Source of the DNA: Phocaeicola intestinalis
Lineage (GTDB): Bacteria; Bacteroidota; Bacteroidia; Bacteroidales; Bacteroidaceae
Assembly: GCF_014837065.1 (NCBI RefSeq)
Contig: NZ_JACSPP010000007.1
Location: 1-64,000 of the forward strand
Reading direction: 5' to 3'
DNA: 64,000 nucleotides
The notes beneath the pieces are model-generated. The model ran no database searches and was not told the origin of the DNA. It saw only the letters and a program-made list of their open reading frames with translations. Positions 1 through 8,845 of this stretch are shown here, in pieces. Made by a program: the position numbers and the translations under genes. How positions within the stretch are numbered: position 1 is the stretch's first letter; every line of letters starts with the position of its first letter.

Positions 1-40
1 AAAAAATTTCTTATAGATTGATTTACAATATTTTATTCTA

Positions 41-1555
41 TTATGCCAACATAAATATAATGCCAACATAAGGGCGCTTATGTTGTACACTACATAACCG
101 TCCGATCGCAACAGGCCTTACCGAGTTTTCTATCAAATTATTATCTATACAATATTTACCGTCCATCGTGTAATGTGCCAGTTGCCGCACATGATTAAGG
201 AAGTAGTTCATGGCTTGTCCTATCGGACTTTTAGGAAGGACTTTGCCATACTCCGTAAGACACCATTTCTCAAACGAACAGATTATAGGATATGCAAGCC
301 GTTTACGCAGTTCCATACGCTGCTGTTCATTCATGTTGTCGTCATCGGCTATACGTTCCACGTCATAGAGCATGCCTATCATGGTCAGGGCATACTCCGC
401 CCTGGCCTTGTCATGCTTCAATGCCCTCTCAAAGTAGCGTCTGGCATGTGCCCAACAGCATATGATGATGATACCTTTTGTCTTTTCAAGTATCCCATAA
501 CCGGTATATCCGTCTGTCTGTATGGCCCCTTGATAACCCTTGAAGAGTTCCAGAGCCACCTTCATGCTTCTGGAACCGTCATGGTAAAAGAAGAAGACCT
601 GGTTGCCCGTTACGCTCCGCACCAGCCAAAGATATCCCTTTATTGTCTGATGCTTCTCGTTGTTGATTATAGGTATAGTTGTCTCATCGGACTGGACATA
701 ATCGGAAGACAGGACCAGTTCCTTCAACCGGTAATAGGCGGGACGCATCAGGTCGGCCACTTCATGGAACCAGGCTTCGATGCTGGACGGTGGCAGGCTG
801 ATGCCTATACGCTTGAACATCTGTATCTGCCGGTAGAACGGAAGGTGGTCCACATATTTGCCGACCATCAGCTCGGTAAGTAGCGAAGCGCTTGCATAAC
901 TCTTGGGTATCGGTTCATTTTTCACCGGAGCGGTGATAATCCGGTTTGTATCCTTGCGCATACCCTTATGTCTGATAGTGACACGGACATACAGTTCGGC
1001 CGGTTTATATTCAAGATGCTCGGAAGTTTCCGTTTCATCAAACAGTACCCATTGGTCTTCATTGCCAAGATAGCCTTCGGGGTAGATATGTTCTTCTTCA
1101 CGGCGGAGATGTTCCGGCAGTTTTTGGCGGACGGGAACCTTCTTCTCGTGTTCCCTGACCTTCACCTGCCTGTACTCGCTCACCTCCTTTATGGCCTGGC
1201 GGACCGCCTCCTCCTCTTCCGGTGTCATATCCGACTCGCCGAAGTCAAGTTTCAGTTGGTTGGGATCGTCAGGGAGTCTTCTCTTTTCAGACATCGCCCC
1301 CCATACTTTCCTCTCAAGATACTCCACTTTGCGTTCCAACGATGCGATACGGTTGTCCTTGGATTCAATGGCCTTATCCTTAGCTTCAATGATTCTGTCT
1401 TTCTCTGACAGCCTGGCTTCGTAGGAGTCTTTCATTGCCTGCAGATCCGACATTTCTTTAAGCTTTCTTTCCGCCCGCATAAGACGTCTGTACAAGTCGT
1501 CACGGTCGCGAAGGACTGCCTCAAGTGCCATATTTAAATTCGGATCTTCTGCCAT
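41..1555 (-). pseudogene. IS66 transposase TnpC, C-terminally truncated
   Basis: This is the DDE transposase of IS66. It has an N-terminal coiled coil (about residues 1-90), a zinc-finger/helix region, and the catalytic core with the conserved stretches 'LWLVRS', 'QTDGYTGY', 'CWAHARR' and 'DNNLIENSVRPVAIGR'. After that last motif family members normally continue with about 30-40 residues (a 'FAGSHEAA'-like segment). Here the frame instead runs into 'LCSVQHKRP' and stops, so the C-terminus is lost. The foreign tail coincides with a palindromic sequence at 65-86. I infer a second insertion or deletion inside the IS. Confidence 0.85.
43..86. repeat. Tandem 12-mer and palindrome at the broken IS66 end
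   Basis: The 12-mer ATGCCAACATAA occurs at 43-54 and again at 60-71. It overlaps a palindrome (CAACATAAG / CTTATGTTG around GGCG). This lies exactly where TnpC departs from its family, so it probably marks the end of another mobile element or a deletion join. Confidence 0.5.
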
Positions 1556-1638
1556 TTTCTGTATTCTTTTTGTACTGTAAAGATACGAAAAATACCTGAT
1601 ATGCAGGAGGTTTTGAGCATACTTTTTTTACTGTAAAG

Positions 1639-2001
1639 CTACTGTTTTTTAGGAGTCCAGCGAGGTGCTCTTTTAGCTTCCGAAGGTGATATACCATGCA
1701 CAATCAATGTCAATTCTGACCAATTGACGGAGAGTGAAGCGGAAGACTCTTCACGGTCAATATCAGACAGACGGAAAGTGCCACTCTCAAGTCTCATATT
1801 ATATATCACCAGCCCACCGTATTCGGCATGGAGTATTTTCATGTTGGTCAATGATTTATTGATAAATATAAATGCATCGCCTTCCTGTACATCCTTACCC
1901 ATTTTCTCTGTCACGATTCCGCTCAGAGAGTAAAAACTCTTTCGCATATCAGTCGGATAAGGGTAAAGGAAAAAACGGTCTGAGTCACTGAGGCAAAACA
2001 T
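1639..2001 (-). CDS. IS66 family accessory protein TnpB
   Basis: A 120-aa protein with the IS66 Orf2/TnpB signature: 'FFLYPYPTDMRKSFYSL' near the N-terminus, then a region ending in 'RAPRWTPKKQ'. It is required together with TnpA and TnpC for IS66 transposition, with unknown chemistry. It lies 3 nt after the tnpA-like gene and is co-oriented with tnpC. It appears intact. Confidence 0.9.
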   Translation of the reverse strand: MFCLSDSDRFFLYPYPTDMRKSFYSLSGIVTEKMGKDVQEGDAFIFINKSLTNMKILHAEYGGLVIYNMRLESGTFRLSDIDREESSASLSVNWSELTLIVHGISPSEAKRAPRWTPKKQ

Positions 2002-2004
2002 GGC

Positions 2005-2346
2005 TTACTGGCATAAAAGGATTAATGACTTTAGCACCTCCAGTGATATTGCACTATTGATACGGAGCGTTACACCATTGGCGTATATAATCTCGCATTC
2101 GGAACCGTTTTCAGATTCTATCTCTTTTGAAGCCGTAGTGATGTTCAGTTTACCGTTCAGATTGTTCATTCTCACAGGAACAAATCCTTGTACATCAGGA
2201 AGAGCTGAATCGGTTAGTCTCCTACGCCAGTAATAAAATTTACCTTCGTCAAATCCGGTATTGTTACAATAATCACGGACGGACAAACCAGATAACTTCC
2301 AGTCTTCGTATGTCCGCTTGAATTGGTCTAATGTCATATTCTTCAT
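2005..2346 (-). CDS. IS66 family TnpA-like DNA-binding protein
   Basis: A 113-aa protein. Residues 1-45 resemble the helix-turn-helix of IS66 Orf1 ('YEDWKLSGLSVRDYCNNTG' followed by 'FYYWRRRL'), and the C-terminal half resembles the short conserved tail that ends these proteins. It is the first gene of the IS66 operon and starts about 80 bp inside the terminus at 2424. It appears intact. Confidence 0.85.
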   Translation of the reverse strand: MKNMTLDQFKRTYEDWKLSGLSVRDYCNNTGFDEGKFYYWRRRLTDSALPDVQGFVPVRMNNLNGKLNITTASKEIESENGSECEIIYANGVTLRINSAISLEVLKSLILLCQ

Positions 2347-2420
2347 ATTTGCACAATATTGGTTATGGACACAAAAATACGAAGAATCAAGGCTGGAATT
2401 TGACGGGGTTTACTGAATGC

Positions 2421-3332
2421 TTACCCTACAACGGGCTTTAAAGAGGCTACTACACAGGTTGCATTTGGACAATAATTCTTTAACTCATACTTTATTCTTT
2501 CTATAAAAGGAGATTCATAATTTTGTAATACGCCTCCAGTAAGTATAACAGTAAATTTTGATTCATGAGTTAATGCGACTTTGGATAAACCACGAACAAT
2601 ATATTGAACCCATCTGTGAGCAATTGTATTCATTATATTAATAGAAACTTTATCGTTGCATTTAATAGCCTCAACTAATAAATGAGCAAATTTCGAAGGA
2701 TTGAACACAATATTATTACATGTAAAACTAGCATACAAATCTGCCAAAGATTTTTTATTATAAAACTGTAATAGTTTTGCTTCTAAAATAGTTGAGCTCT
2801 GAAAGCCATTATAAGAATCAATAATTCCAGACCAAATATGTTGACCTATTGCATAAGCACCATGATCTTCAATATTTATGAATCTGCCGTAAGTGTATTT
2901 CATATCATCCTTTGACCATAACGAACAGTTGAGTCTTGTACCAGCACATATTACAGCATAATTATCATTGTCTCTACGAAATGGTATTCCAGCACGCAAG
3001 GCTGCAATACAATCGTTAACAATGATAATTTTTTCTTTGGGGAACAATAAAGTTTTAGCAAGAGTATTTTGCATGTTAACAAAATCCTCTTGCCAATCTG
3101 CTCCACACATGGCTGCCAATATATAAACCACATTATCCAATGAAGAATGAATCTCAAGAATAGCCTGTTGGATAGAATGATAGATAAATAAATATCTATT
3201 ATTATCAAAATTGGCCATAGAGTTCCGAAAATCTTTATCTGTTACATAAGCACAGATTTCTCCAGAACATTTTAAAACTATAACATCTGTTTTAGTTTCA
3301 CCTTGATCAATAGCAACCAGCAAATGTTCCAT
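2421..3332 (-). pseudogene. BadF/BadG/N-acetylglucosamine-kinase-like ATPase, 3' end cut by IS66
   Basis: An ASKHA-fold kinase/ATPase. The phosphate-1 loop is visible at residues 8-15 ('AIDQGETKTD') and the adenosine-type segment near the end ('VILTGGVLQN'). Related proteins phosphorylate sugars such as GlcNAc or activate enzymes. The reading frame ends '..KPVVG' followed by TAA at 2421-2423, and this stop is part of the IS66 terminal sequence GTAAGC. The true C-terminus, probably 15-30 residues, is therefore lost. It starts 3 bp after the glycosyltransferase stop and is the last gene of the minus-strand peptide cluster. A sugar kinase next to a GT2 enzyme suggests a sugar is made or salvaged for peptide glycosylation, which is inference. 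Confidence 0.75.
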
Positions 3333-3334
3333 TC

Positions 3335-4417
3335 TTATTGTACTTTTATAAATCTATTATAAATAATGTTGAACAACCTATTAGAATGGAGTTTCCATAA
3401 TATATAAGAAATTAACCTTTTCCATACAGCCCTCATGTTATTGTTAATCATAACATTATAATAAACTTCATACCACCTATTCCACATAATTGAATTAATT
3501 TCTGAAAATGTAAATGTGTGAAAAGCATGCAAATATAATCTTCTTTCACATACATTCATCAATATAGACTTTTCTTTATTTAATCTATATGATGTTTTTA
3601 TTGCCTTTACATAATTTTCAACTACGCTAATGTAGCAATCAAAACGTTCATACGGCTTAACGCTCGTTAATGACCCCGAGGTATACATATAACCATATAA
3701 TAAAACATCAAGGTATGCAGCTGTTTTAGCTTTAAGAGTTATTTGCCATGAAAATAAACTGTCTTCACTATAAGAAAATCTTGCATCAAAACGATTATTT
3801 GCGATAAAATCCCTTCTAAATACAGCGCACCATACAGCACCTGTTTGAAGCATATACAACAAATCCTGTATGTTATTCATATTCATAATCCTAAGCCCTT
3901 TATTTAAGCAAGTAATACGATATTTATCCGGAAATCGTGTGAAGTTTTGCTTACCAAAACGGAGGATATCAAAATGATATGTTAGCAAATTTGATTTAAT
4001 TGTTTTTAAAGCACCATTTGCAATAAAATCATCAGAATCCACGAACCAAATATACATTCCGTTGGCTTTTTCGATACCTTTATTTCTCGCTATTGCAGCA
4101 CCTTGATGTTTAGGTAGTTTTACGATATTTATACGAGATCTAATTTTCAGTTCTAAAGCAAGGTCCAAATCTTCAAATAATAATGAAGAAACAGGTAAAA
4201 TCTTTGCAAGATAAGAAGTATTTAGGCTATTTGAGAACTTATTACCTCTAAGTTCTTCAACCAAATGAACAGAATTATCAGAAGAATAATCATCAACAAT
4301 AATAATTTCAAAATTCATATCTAAGTACTGAGATAATATCGAGTCAATACAAAAGCCGATAGTCTTCTCCCTATTCCATACAGGAATAATGAATGATATT
4401 AAAATGTCTGCTGCCAT
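3335..4417 (-). CDS. Family 2 glycosyltransferase
   Basis: A 360-aa GT-A fold enzyme. It opens with 'SFIIPVWNREKTIGFCIDSI' and 'IIIVDDYSSDNS' (nucleotide-sugar binding). It continues with 'GAAIARNKGIEKANGMYIWF' and the metal-binding 'VDSDD' near residue 130, then 'YSEDSLFSW' near 220. The last 100 residues are basic and aromatic with no clear transmembrane helix. It lies between the B12-type radical SAM gene (19 bp) and the kinase gene (2 bp), so it is in the same transcript. In a RiPP cluster its likely job is to glycosylate the modified peptide. A role in surface polysaccharide is possible, but no other polysaccharide genes are nearby. Confidence 0.88.
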   Translation of the reverse strand: MAADILISFIIPVWNREKTIGFCIDSILSQYLDMNFEIIIVDDYSSDNSVHLVEELRGNKFSNSLNTSYLAKILPVSSLLFEDLDLALELKIRSRINIVKLPKHQGAAIARNKGIEKANGMYIWFVDSDDFIANGALKTIKSNLLTYHFDILRFGKQNFTRFPDKYRITCLNKGLRIMNMNNIQDLLYMLQTGAVWCAVFRRDFIANNRFDARFSYSEDSLFSWQITLKAKTAAYLDVLLYGYMYTSGSLTSVKPYERFDCYISVVENYVKAIKTSYRLNKEKSILMNVCERRLYLHAFHTFTFSEINSIMWNRWYEVYYNVMINNNMRAVWKRLISYILWKLHSNRLFNIIYNRFIKVQ

Positions 4418-4436
4418 ATAATACTGTACTCATCTA

Positions 4437-6275
4437 TTACTTATTAGCGTATTTATCCGAAACAATAACTGTAGATACTATCTCATCATATATGTCGGAC
4501 ATATATATCAAACCCAATTCATTCAGCTGTTTTAATCGCTTAAACAACTCTTCTTTTGTATAGCTATCTGCTAGTTCATTATATATATTGTTGAAATTTA
4601 CTACGTTTCTATCACAGTTATAAAGAATTTTAATATCATCAAGGCTAAGTTGTATTTGATTACAAGCTACATTGTTAGTATATTCAGTATACTCAGCTCC
4701 ATTATCATTCATTGATAATGAATAATCAAATTTATGCGTTTTATAATATGTTTCAGTTTCCGCAAATAACTCCCATAGAGGATTGTATTTCCTAGTTTGA
4801 ATTAAGAACACATCATATGTATATTCTGGTTTCAATAAAGAGGCTGGCATAAATTCCTGCATAGGGGTGTAATCCCAATCTTGAATTCTATTAGAATCAG
4901 TCAAAGTTTTATAATCTCGGGAAGTTGACATTACACATAATTCTCTAAGAGAATGATAAAATGAATCGTATTTTAATAGAAATCTTAAATAAAATAGGTT
5001 TTGAATGTTCTCTAAAATTAATACATCTGTTTCAAATGGCATACTTCGTAGTATATTTTGAGGATACATAAGCATATCATAAGCAAAACACCATTTACAA
5101 ATAAGTAATAAATGGGAAAAATGGCTTTTCTTATTCATCAATTTTAGCATTTTATCTGATGTGGATTCATAGCCAATCTGAATTTTCCTAATGCCTGCAT
5201 CCCGCATCTTCAAAACAATGTCTGCATTAATATCTTTTGCTATAATTTCAGCAAGAGTTATAGCAAATTTATTAGTCTTTCTTATATCCTTATAAAACTC
5301 AAGTATCTCATCAAATCTCTTAATATCATTTCCGACAACATCATTATCAATATAATAAAAGAGCTGAGCATTATATTGCTTTATATATTCACGAACTTCA
5401 TATTTGATGCGCTCAACTTTCTTGACACGATGTTTATAACCATCATTCATAAAACAAAAGGAACAACCATTCCAATGGCAACCTCTACCACTTTCTAATG
5501 GGAATCGTACTTCTTCTATATCCACATATGTTTGTTCGATATAGTCTGAGAAATCAGCTATAGGAGTGCTATTTATATCAATAAAATGGTTTATGCGTTT
5601 TAATGAAGAAACAGGCATACCGTTTTGACGATATATAATATTGGGAGTCAAGGACAGATTTCCATTACTTACCAAAGAATTTAAAAGACCAAGGAGTGGT
5701 AATTCATACTCACCCCACGTGGCAAAATCATAACAATCAAAACTGTCCATCAAAGCCATAGCCTTTCTCTCAAATTCCTGAGCCTCTATTATTGTTATTA
5801 CCTCAGGATAACTTTCTTTCAATATTTCACAGAATACACCCGCTGAGATAAGCTCGTATTTATAGAATTTAGATTGAACATATACATAATCAAAATTTTC
5901 GATGTTCATATCCTTCAACTCTTTTTTTATAGAGTTTTTCAATAAAATGGCGTTGTTTTCCAAATGAGATTCTATTGCTTTGTTAGGAAAGTACTTAGAA
6001 ATAAGAATCTTTATTCTATCAAAGACATTCTGATCTTTTCTGTCAATTGCATAATAATTATAGAAGGGCATTAAGTCTTTGAAAATCTGTGATAATGGAA
6101 TTGAATCGATCTGATTTAACCAAAAATCATTAATAACATTTCTTAAAGAAAGATTCCAATATTTTACACTTGCCTTATAACCATTCTGAATTAGAAACGG
6201 TTTAATAACCGATAACGAATATCCTGGACGTAATGGGTCTACAGGAGGCAAACAGTTCAACAAAACATTTTTCAT
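4437..6275 (-). CDS. B12-binding-like radical SAM protein, RiPP C-methyltransferase type
   Basis: A 612-aa protein. The N-terminal 230 residues resemble the cobalamin-binding domain of RiPP maturation radical SAM C-methyltransferases: it starts 'LLNCLPPVDPLRPGYSLSVI', and this family opens with similar proline-rich text. The cluster motif at 261-276 is 'ESGRGCHWNGCSFCFM', with Cys 266, 271 and 274. The spacing is Cx4Cx2C, where classic radical SAM enzymes have Cx3Cx2C. The barrel follows to about 480, then a C-terminal winged-helix-like tail ('KILYNCDRNVVNFNNIYNEL'). It sits 3 bp after the GNAT gene. Expected chemistry is methylation at unactivated carbon, or another cobalamin-radical reaction, on the precursor. 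No cobalamin DxHxxG motif is obvious, so B12 use is uncertain. Confidence 0.75.
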   Translation of the reverse strand: MKNVLLNCLPPVDPLRPGYSLSVIKPFLIQNGYKASVKYWNLSLRNVINDFWLNQIDSIPLSQIFKDLMPFYNYYAIDRKDQNVFDRIKILISKYFPNKAIESHLENNAILLKNSIKKELKDMNIENFDYVYVQSKFYKYELISAGVFCEILKESYPEVITIIEAQEFERKAMALMDSFDCYDFATWGEYELPLLGLLNSLVSNGNLSLTPNIIYRQNGMPVSSLKRINHFIDINSTPIADFSDYIEQTYVDIEEVRFPLESGRGCHWNGCSFCFMNDGYKHRVKKVERIKYEVREYIKQYNAQLFYYIDNDVVGNDIKRFDEILEFYKDIRKTNKFAITLAEIIAKDINADIVLKMRDAGIRKIQIGYESTSDKMLKLMNKKSHFSHLLLICKWCFAYDMLMYPQNILRSMPFETDVLILENIQNLFYLRFLLKYDSFYHSLRELCVMSTSRDYKTLTDSNRIQDWDYTPMQEFMPASLLKPEYTYDVFLIQTRKYNPLWELFAETETYYKTHKFDYSLSMNDNGAEYTEYTNNVACNQIQLSLDDIKILYNCDRNVVNFNNIYNELADSYTKEELFKRLKQLNELGLIYMSDIYDEIVSTVIVSDKYANK

Positions 6276-6278
6276 GAC

Positions 6279-6812
6279 TCATTTATTTTTTGTTAATCCT
6301 AATATAGCTATATCAATAAAACGACCTCTCTCAAATTCATATTCATGTAATATAGCCTCACAACTAAAACCAAGTTTCTTAAATAAAGACATGGCTCTGA
6401 CATTTATTGGATCCACATATGCTTGAATTCGGTTAAGTTTCAATGTTTCAAATGCATATACTATGACAAGTTTTAATGCTTCAGAAGCATATCCAAAATG
6501 CCAATATCTAGGAGAAAATATACAACTTAATGTACCACGATGATGTTGATTAGTAAAGTCCTTAATACCAACAGACCCAATATAAACCGATTTAGCATCA
6601 AGTATAACAGCCCACTTAATTGATTCAGACATTAAATATTTGGTGTGTAGAGCTGATATTTCAGATTTTGCTTCCGATAAACTATCAATAGTATTTCGAC
6701 CATAATACCTTACGGCGCTTTCATCAGATAATAAGTTATAATAATCATTAGCATCAGAATCAAGATGCTCTCTCAAGGATAACCTTATAGAAGACATATT
6801 AGGAAAAGACAT
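6279..6812 (-). CDS. GNAT N-acetyltransferase (RimJ/RimL type)
   Basis: A 177-aa stand-alone GNAT of the Acetyltransf_3 type. It has an N-terminal substrate arm ('IRLSLREHLDSDAND'), a motif A region ('FGYASEALKLVIVYAF') and the motif B signature 'NVRAMSLFKKLGF'. The end 'YEFERGRFIDIAIL' is close to the corresponding part of the GNAT domain fused to the neighbouring radical SAM protein, so the two probably arose by duplication. It starts 1 bp after that gene. Acetyl transfer from acetyl-CoA to an amine of the peptide, or immunity by acetylation, are the likely roles (inference). Confidence 0.85.
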   Translation of the reverse strand: MSFPNMSSIRLSLREHLDSDANDYYNLLSDESAVRYYGRNTIDSLSEAKSEISALHTKYLMSESIKWAVILDAKSVYIGSVGIKDFTNQHHRGTLSCIFSPRYWHFGYASEALKLVIVYAFETLKLNRIQAYVDPINVRAMSLFKKLGFSCEAILHEYEFERGRFIDIAILGLTKNK

Positions 6813-6813
6813 A

Positions 6814-8700
6814 TTAAGTATGATATAAATTTAACATAAAGGCGTGATGTCTTGCTATAGCAATGGAACAATGATTTTGTGGTGCACTAAGCAAATCATT
6901 ATTTAATAAAAATGCATCACCAGGGCAGACATCTATACAAAATTTGCAATAATCATATTTTCCACATTCCTTTAAATCAGCAATTTTCAAAGACCGCCAA
7001 TTATCCAAAAGTTCAACACCATTCAATCTTGTAAAATCTTCAATGAAAGGCATATCTTTTTTCTTACGCTTCAGGCATCTGATATCATTATTTCTCAAAC
7101 TTGCTATTACACAAGGGAATGCTATACATAGCCCAACTTCACCGAATGGATTAATATATAGAGTATTGGTTTTATTATAACAAGGAGTTTCTGACGGATC
7201 CTTATTTATGTTGCACGCACCAATCTTGCGACTCTTATAATAGATTGGGCTATCAGAGGACATTGCCATTTGTAAAAGTTGAGTTTCATCCAAAGAATAT
7301 TTAGATAATTTTCTATCATCCATGGAAGGATAAATAGTACAATTTAACATCGAACTATCAGATAAATCATAGCCTTTAGCCAAAGTTTCTTTCCAGCAAT
7401 GATAATTGATAGATAGAGCTGTATTTTTATGACTAGTCTCTATATGTTTCTCCTTGAAATATGACAATGCGTATAAGATTTTATTGTATGCCCCCTTTAC
7501 TCCAGTTACTGAATCATGCACATTACTGTTATTCCCATAAACACTAAAGCAGACAGTAGAAGGGAACAACGAGGCCACAACCTGCAAAAGTTTTTCATTG
7601 AAAGCCAGCCCATTTGTATATATTATCAACTGAATATTTTTAGATCTTATATATTGACACAGCTTGATAAAATAATCCTTCATAAGAACTTCACCACCAG
7701 ACATAGCTAGCCTAAAAACCCCCAAATAAGACAATTCATCAACAAGCTTTACTGCTTCTTCAAAAGAGAGTTCATTTTCATGTTCATTCCTATGCCCAGA
7801 ATGAGCATTCATATTGTAGCAATGTACACATTTTTCATTACACCGATTTGTAATGTCCCAGTGGATATCATATACATATCCCTCATTTTTAATTTTCTCA
7901 TAGAAAGTATCTGGACTCTTGTCAAATATTTCAATGGTCCCAGAAGAGTTTTTACTCTCTCCAAGGGGGGCATAAAATATGATTATACCTTCGTCAATCA
8001 ATATGGATAATGATGAAATATCCTGATTTACCGTAAAACCTCCAGAAGCCAGTGTTTTCCATATTAAAGACGTTTCACCAGAAAGTAGATAATATTTATG
8101 TGATCTTTGTTCATATATCAAAGTTTTCGATAAGCCATCAACAATATATTCTTTCCATGAAATCCATGGCACTATGTAATAAAATCTGCTTTTTAATAAA
8201 GCAAAGATATCTATATCAATATAACGTCCTCGATCTAACTCATACTCTTTCAATCTACCTTCATGAATAAAACCAAGGCCTTTTAATGATTTGATAGCAT
8301 TGATATTATCACAGTCAACCAACGCCTGAATCCTATTAATTTCAGTTGATTCAAATACTTCTTTATAAAATAGAGATGAAGCTTTAACAGAATAACCTTT
8401 TTTTCTACACTCTGGTAACAAAATACAGTATGCATTTGCTCTATTATGTATGGCATTGATGTTGAAGACTCCAATCTCACCAAGATATTCATTTGTAAAG
8501 GCATCAGCAATTACTCGATGAATGGACTTTTTATTTAATTCAGAATTTATATAAGAAGTCATCAATGTATATGACTCTTCAGTTGTCTTAAATTCATTCA
8601 TACCATAAAACTGCATAGAAGAAGGATCTGAATGCAATTTATGGAATTGAAGTAGATCCATTTTGGTATCAAACTTCCTTATTATAATATCTGAAATCAT
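6814..8700 (-). CDS. Fusion: GNAT + PqqD-like RRE + radical SAM + SPASM peptide maturase
   Basis: A 628-aa protein of unusual architecture. Residues 1-170 are a complete GNAT domain ('INRIQALVDCDNINAIKSLK', 'YELDRGRYIDIDIF'). Residues 180-245 resemble PqqD, the peptide-recognition fold ('YEQRSHKYYLLSGETSLIWK', then 'LIDEGIIIFY'). The radical SAM motif CNEKCVHC has Cys 287, 291 and 294 and is followed by 'MSGGEVLM'. The C-terminus carries SPASM-type auxiliary cluster cysteines (496, 507, 525, 530, 542, 579, 585, 588, 592, 611). Such SPASM enzymes make thioether or carbon crosslinks in RiPPs. With the acetyltransferase joined in one chain it may both crosslink and acetylate the precursor. It lies between the first maturase gene (145-bp gap) and the single GNAT (1-bp gap). 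Confidence 0.85.
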   Translation of the reverse strand: MISDIIIRKFDTKMDLLQFHKLHSDPSSMQFYGMNEFKTTEESYTLMTSYINSELNKKSIHRVIADAFTNEYLGEIGVFNINAIHNRANAYCILLPECRKKGYSVKASSLFYKEVFESTEINRIQALVDCDNINAIKSLKGLGFIHEGRLKEYELDRGRYIDIDIFALLKSRFYYIVPWISWKEYIVDGLSKTLIYEQRSHKYYLLSGETSLIWKTLASGGFTVNQDISSLSILIDEGIIIFYAPLGESKNSSGTIEIFDKSPDTFYEKIKNEGYVYDIHWDITNRCNEKCVHCYNMNAHSGHRNEHENELSFEEAVKLVDELSYLGVFRLAMSGGEVLMKDYFIKLCQYIRSKNIQLIIYTNGLAFNEKLLQVVASLFPSTVCFSVYGNNSNVHDSVTGVKGAYNKILYALSYFKEKHIETSHKNTALSINYHCWKETLAKGYDLSDSSMLNCTIYPSMDDRKLSKYSLDETQLLQMAMSSDSPIYYKSRKIGACNINKDPSETPCYNKTNTLYINPFGEVGLCIAFPCVIASLRNNDIRCLKRKKKDMPFIEDFTRLNGVELLDNWRSLKIADLKECGKYDYCKFCIDVCPGDAFLLNNDLLSAPQNHCSIAIARHHAFMLNLYHT

Positions 8701-8845
8701 TATTATGAATAAACAATATTGTTAATTTATTTAAAAGACGCCCATTTACCAGTTTAGGAGTCATATGTACAATAATACCATAGCCTTTCGATAATTTCTC
8801 CTATTAATAAGGTATATGGTAATTACCTTTGTTAATCATGTCGTT
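8701..8845. other. 145-bp gap inside the peptide cluster
   Basis: AT-rich spacer between the two SPASM genes. Only frames of a few codons are present. A small dyad (GGTAATTACC) at 8819-8828 is the only structure seen. No promoter match was found. Confidence 0.4.

Larger units (their letters stand above)
1..2424 (-). mobile_element. IS66-family element, left part damaged
   Basis: Three minus-strand ORFs in the order tnpA-like, tnpB, tnpC are the standard IS66 layout. The inner terminus is visible at 2424: read on the minus strand it begins GTAAGCATTCAGTAAACCCC, which fits the GTAA start of IS66 ends. The other terminus is not in the window. TnpC loses its normal C-terminus near position 95, where a different sequence begins that contains a small palindrome and a repeated 12-mer. 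The element is therefore probably dead. The outer 8-bp target duplication cannot be checked. Confidence 0.85.

Noticed and set aside
173-1408. Plus-strand ORFs of 236 and 146 aa across the IS66 transposase
   Set aside because: They lie entirely opposite a clear TnpC frame and have no protein family features.
4437-6275. Assignment as an Elp3-like or MiaB-like tRNA-modifying radical SAM enzyme
   Set aside because: No TRAM or acetyltransferase domain and the wrong cysteine spacing. The N-terminal text and the operon fit a RiPP enzyme better.
8283-8510. 75-aa minus ORF inside the GNAT-SPASM gene
   Set aside because: Alternative frame of a well-supported coding region.
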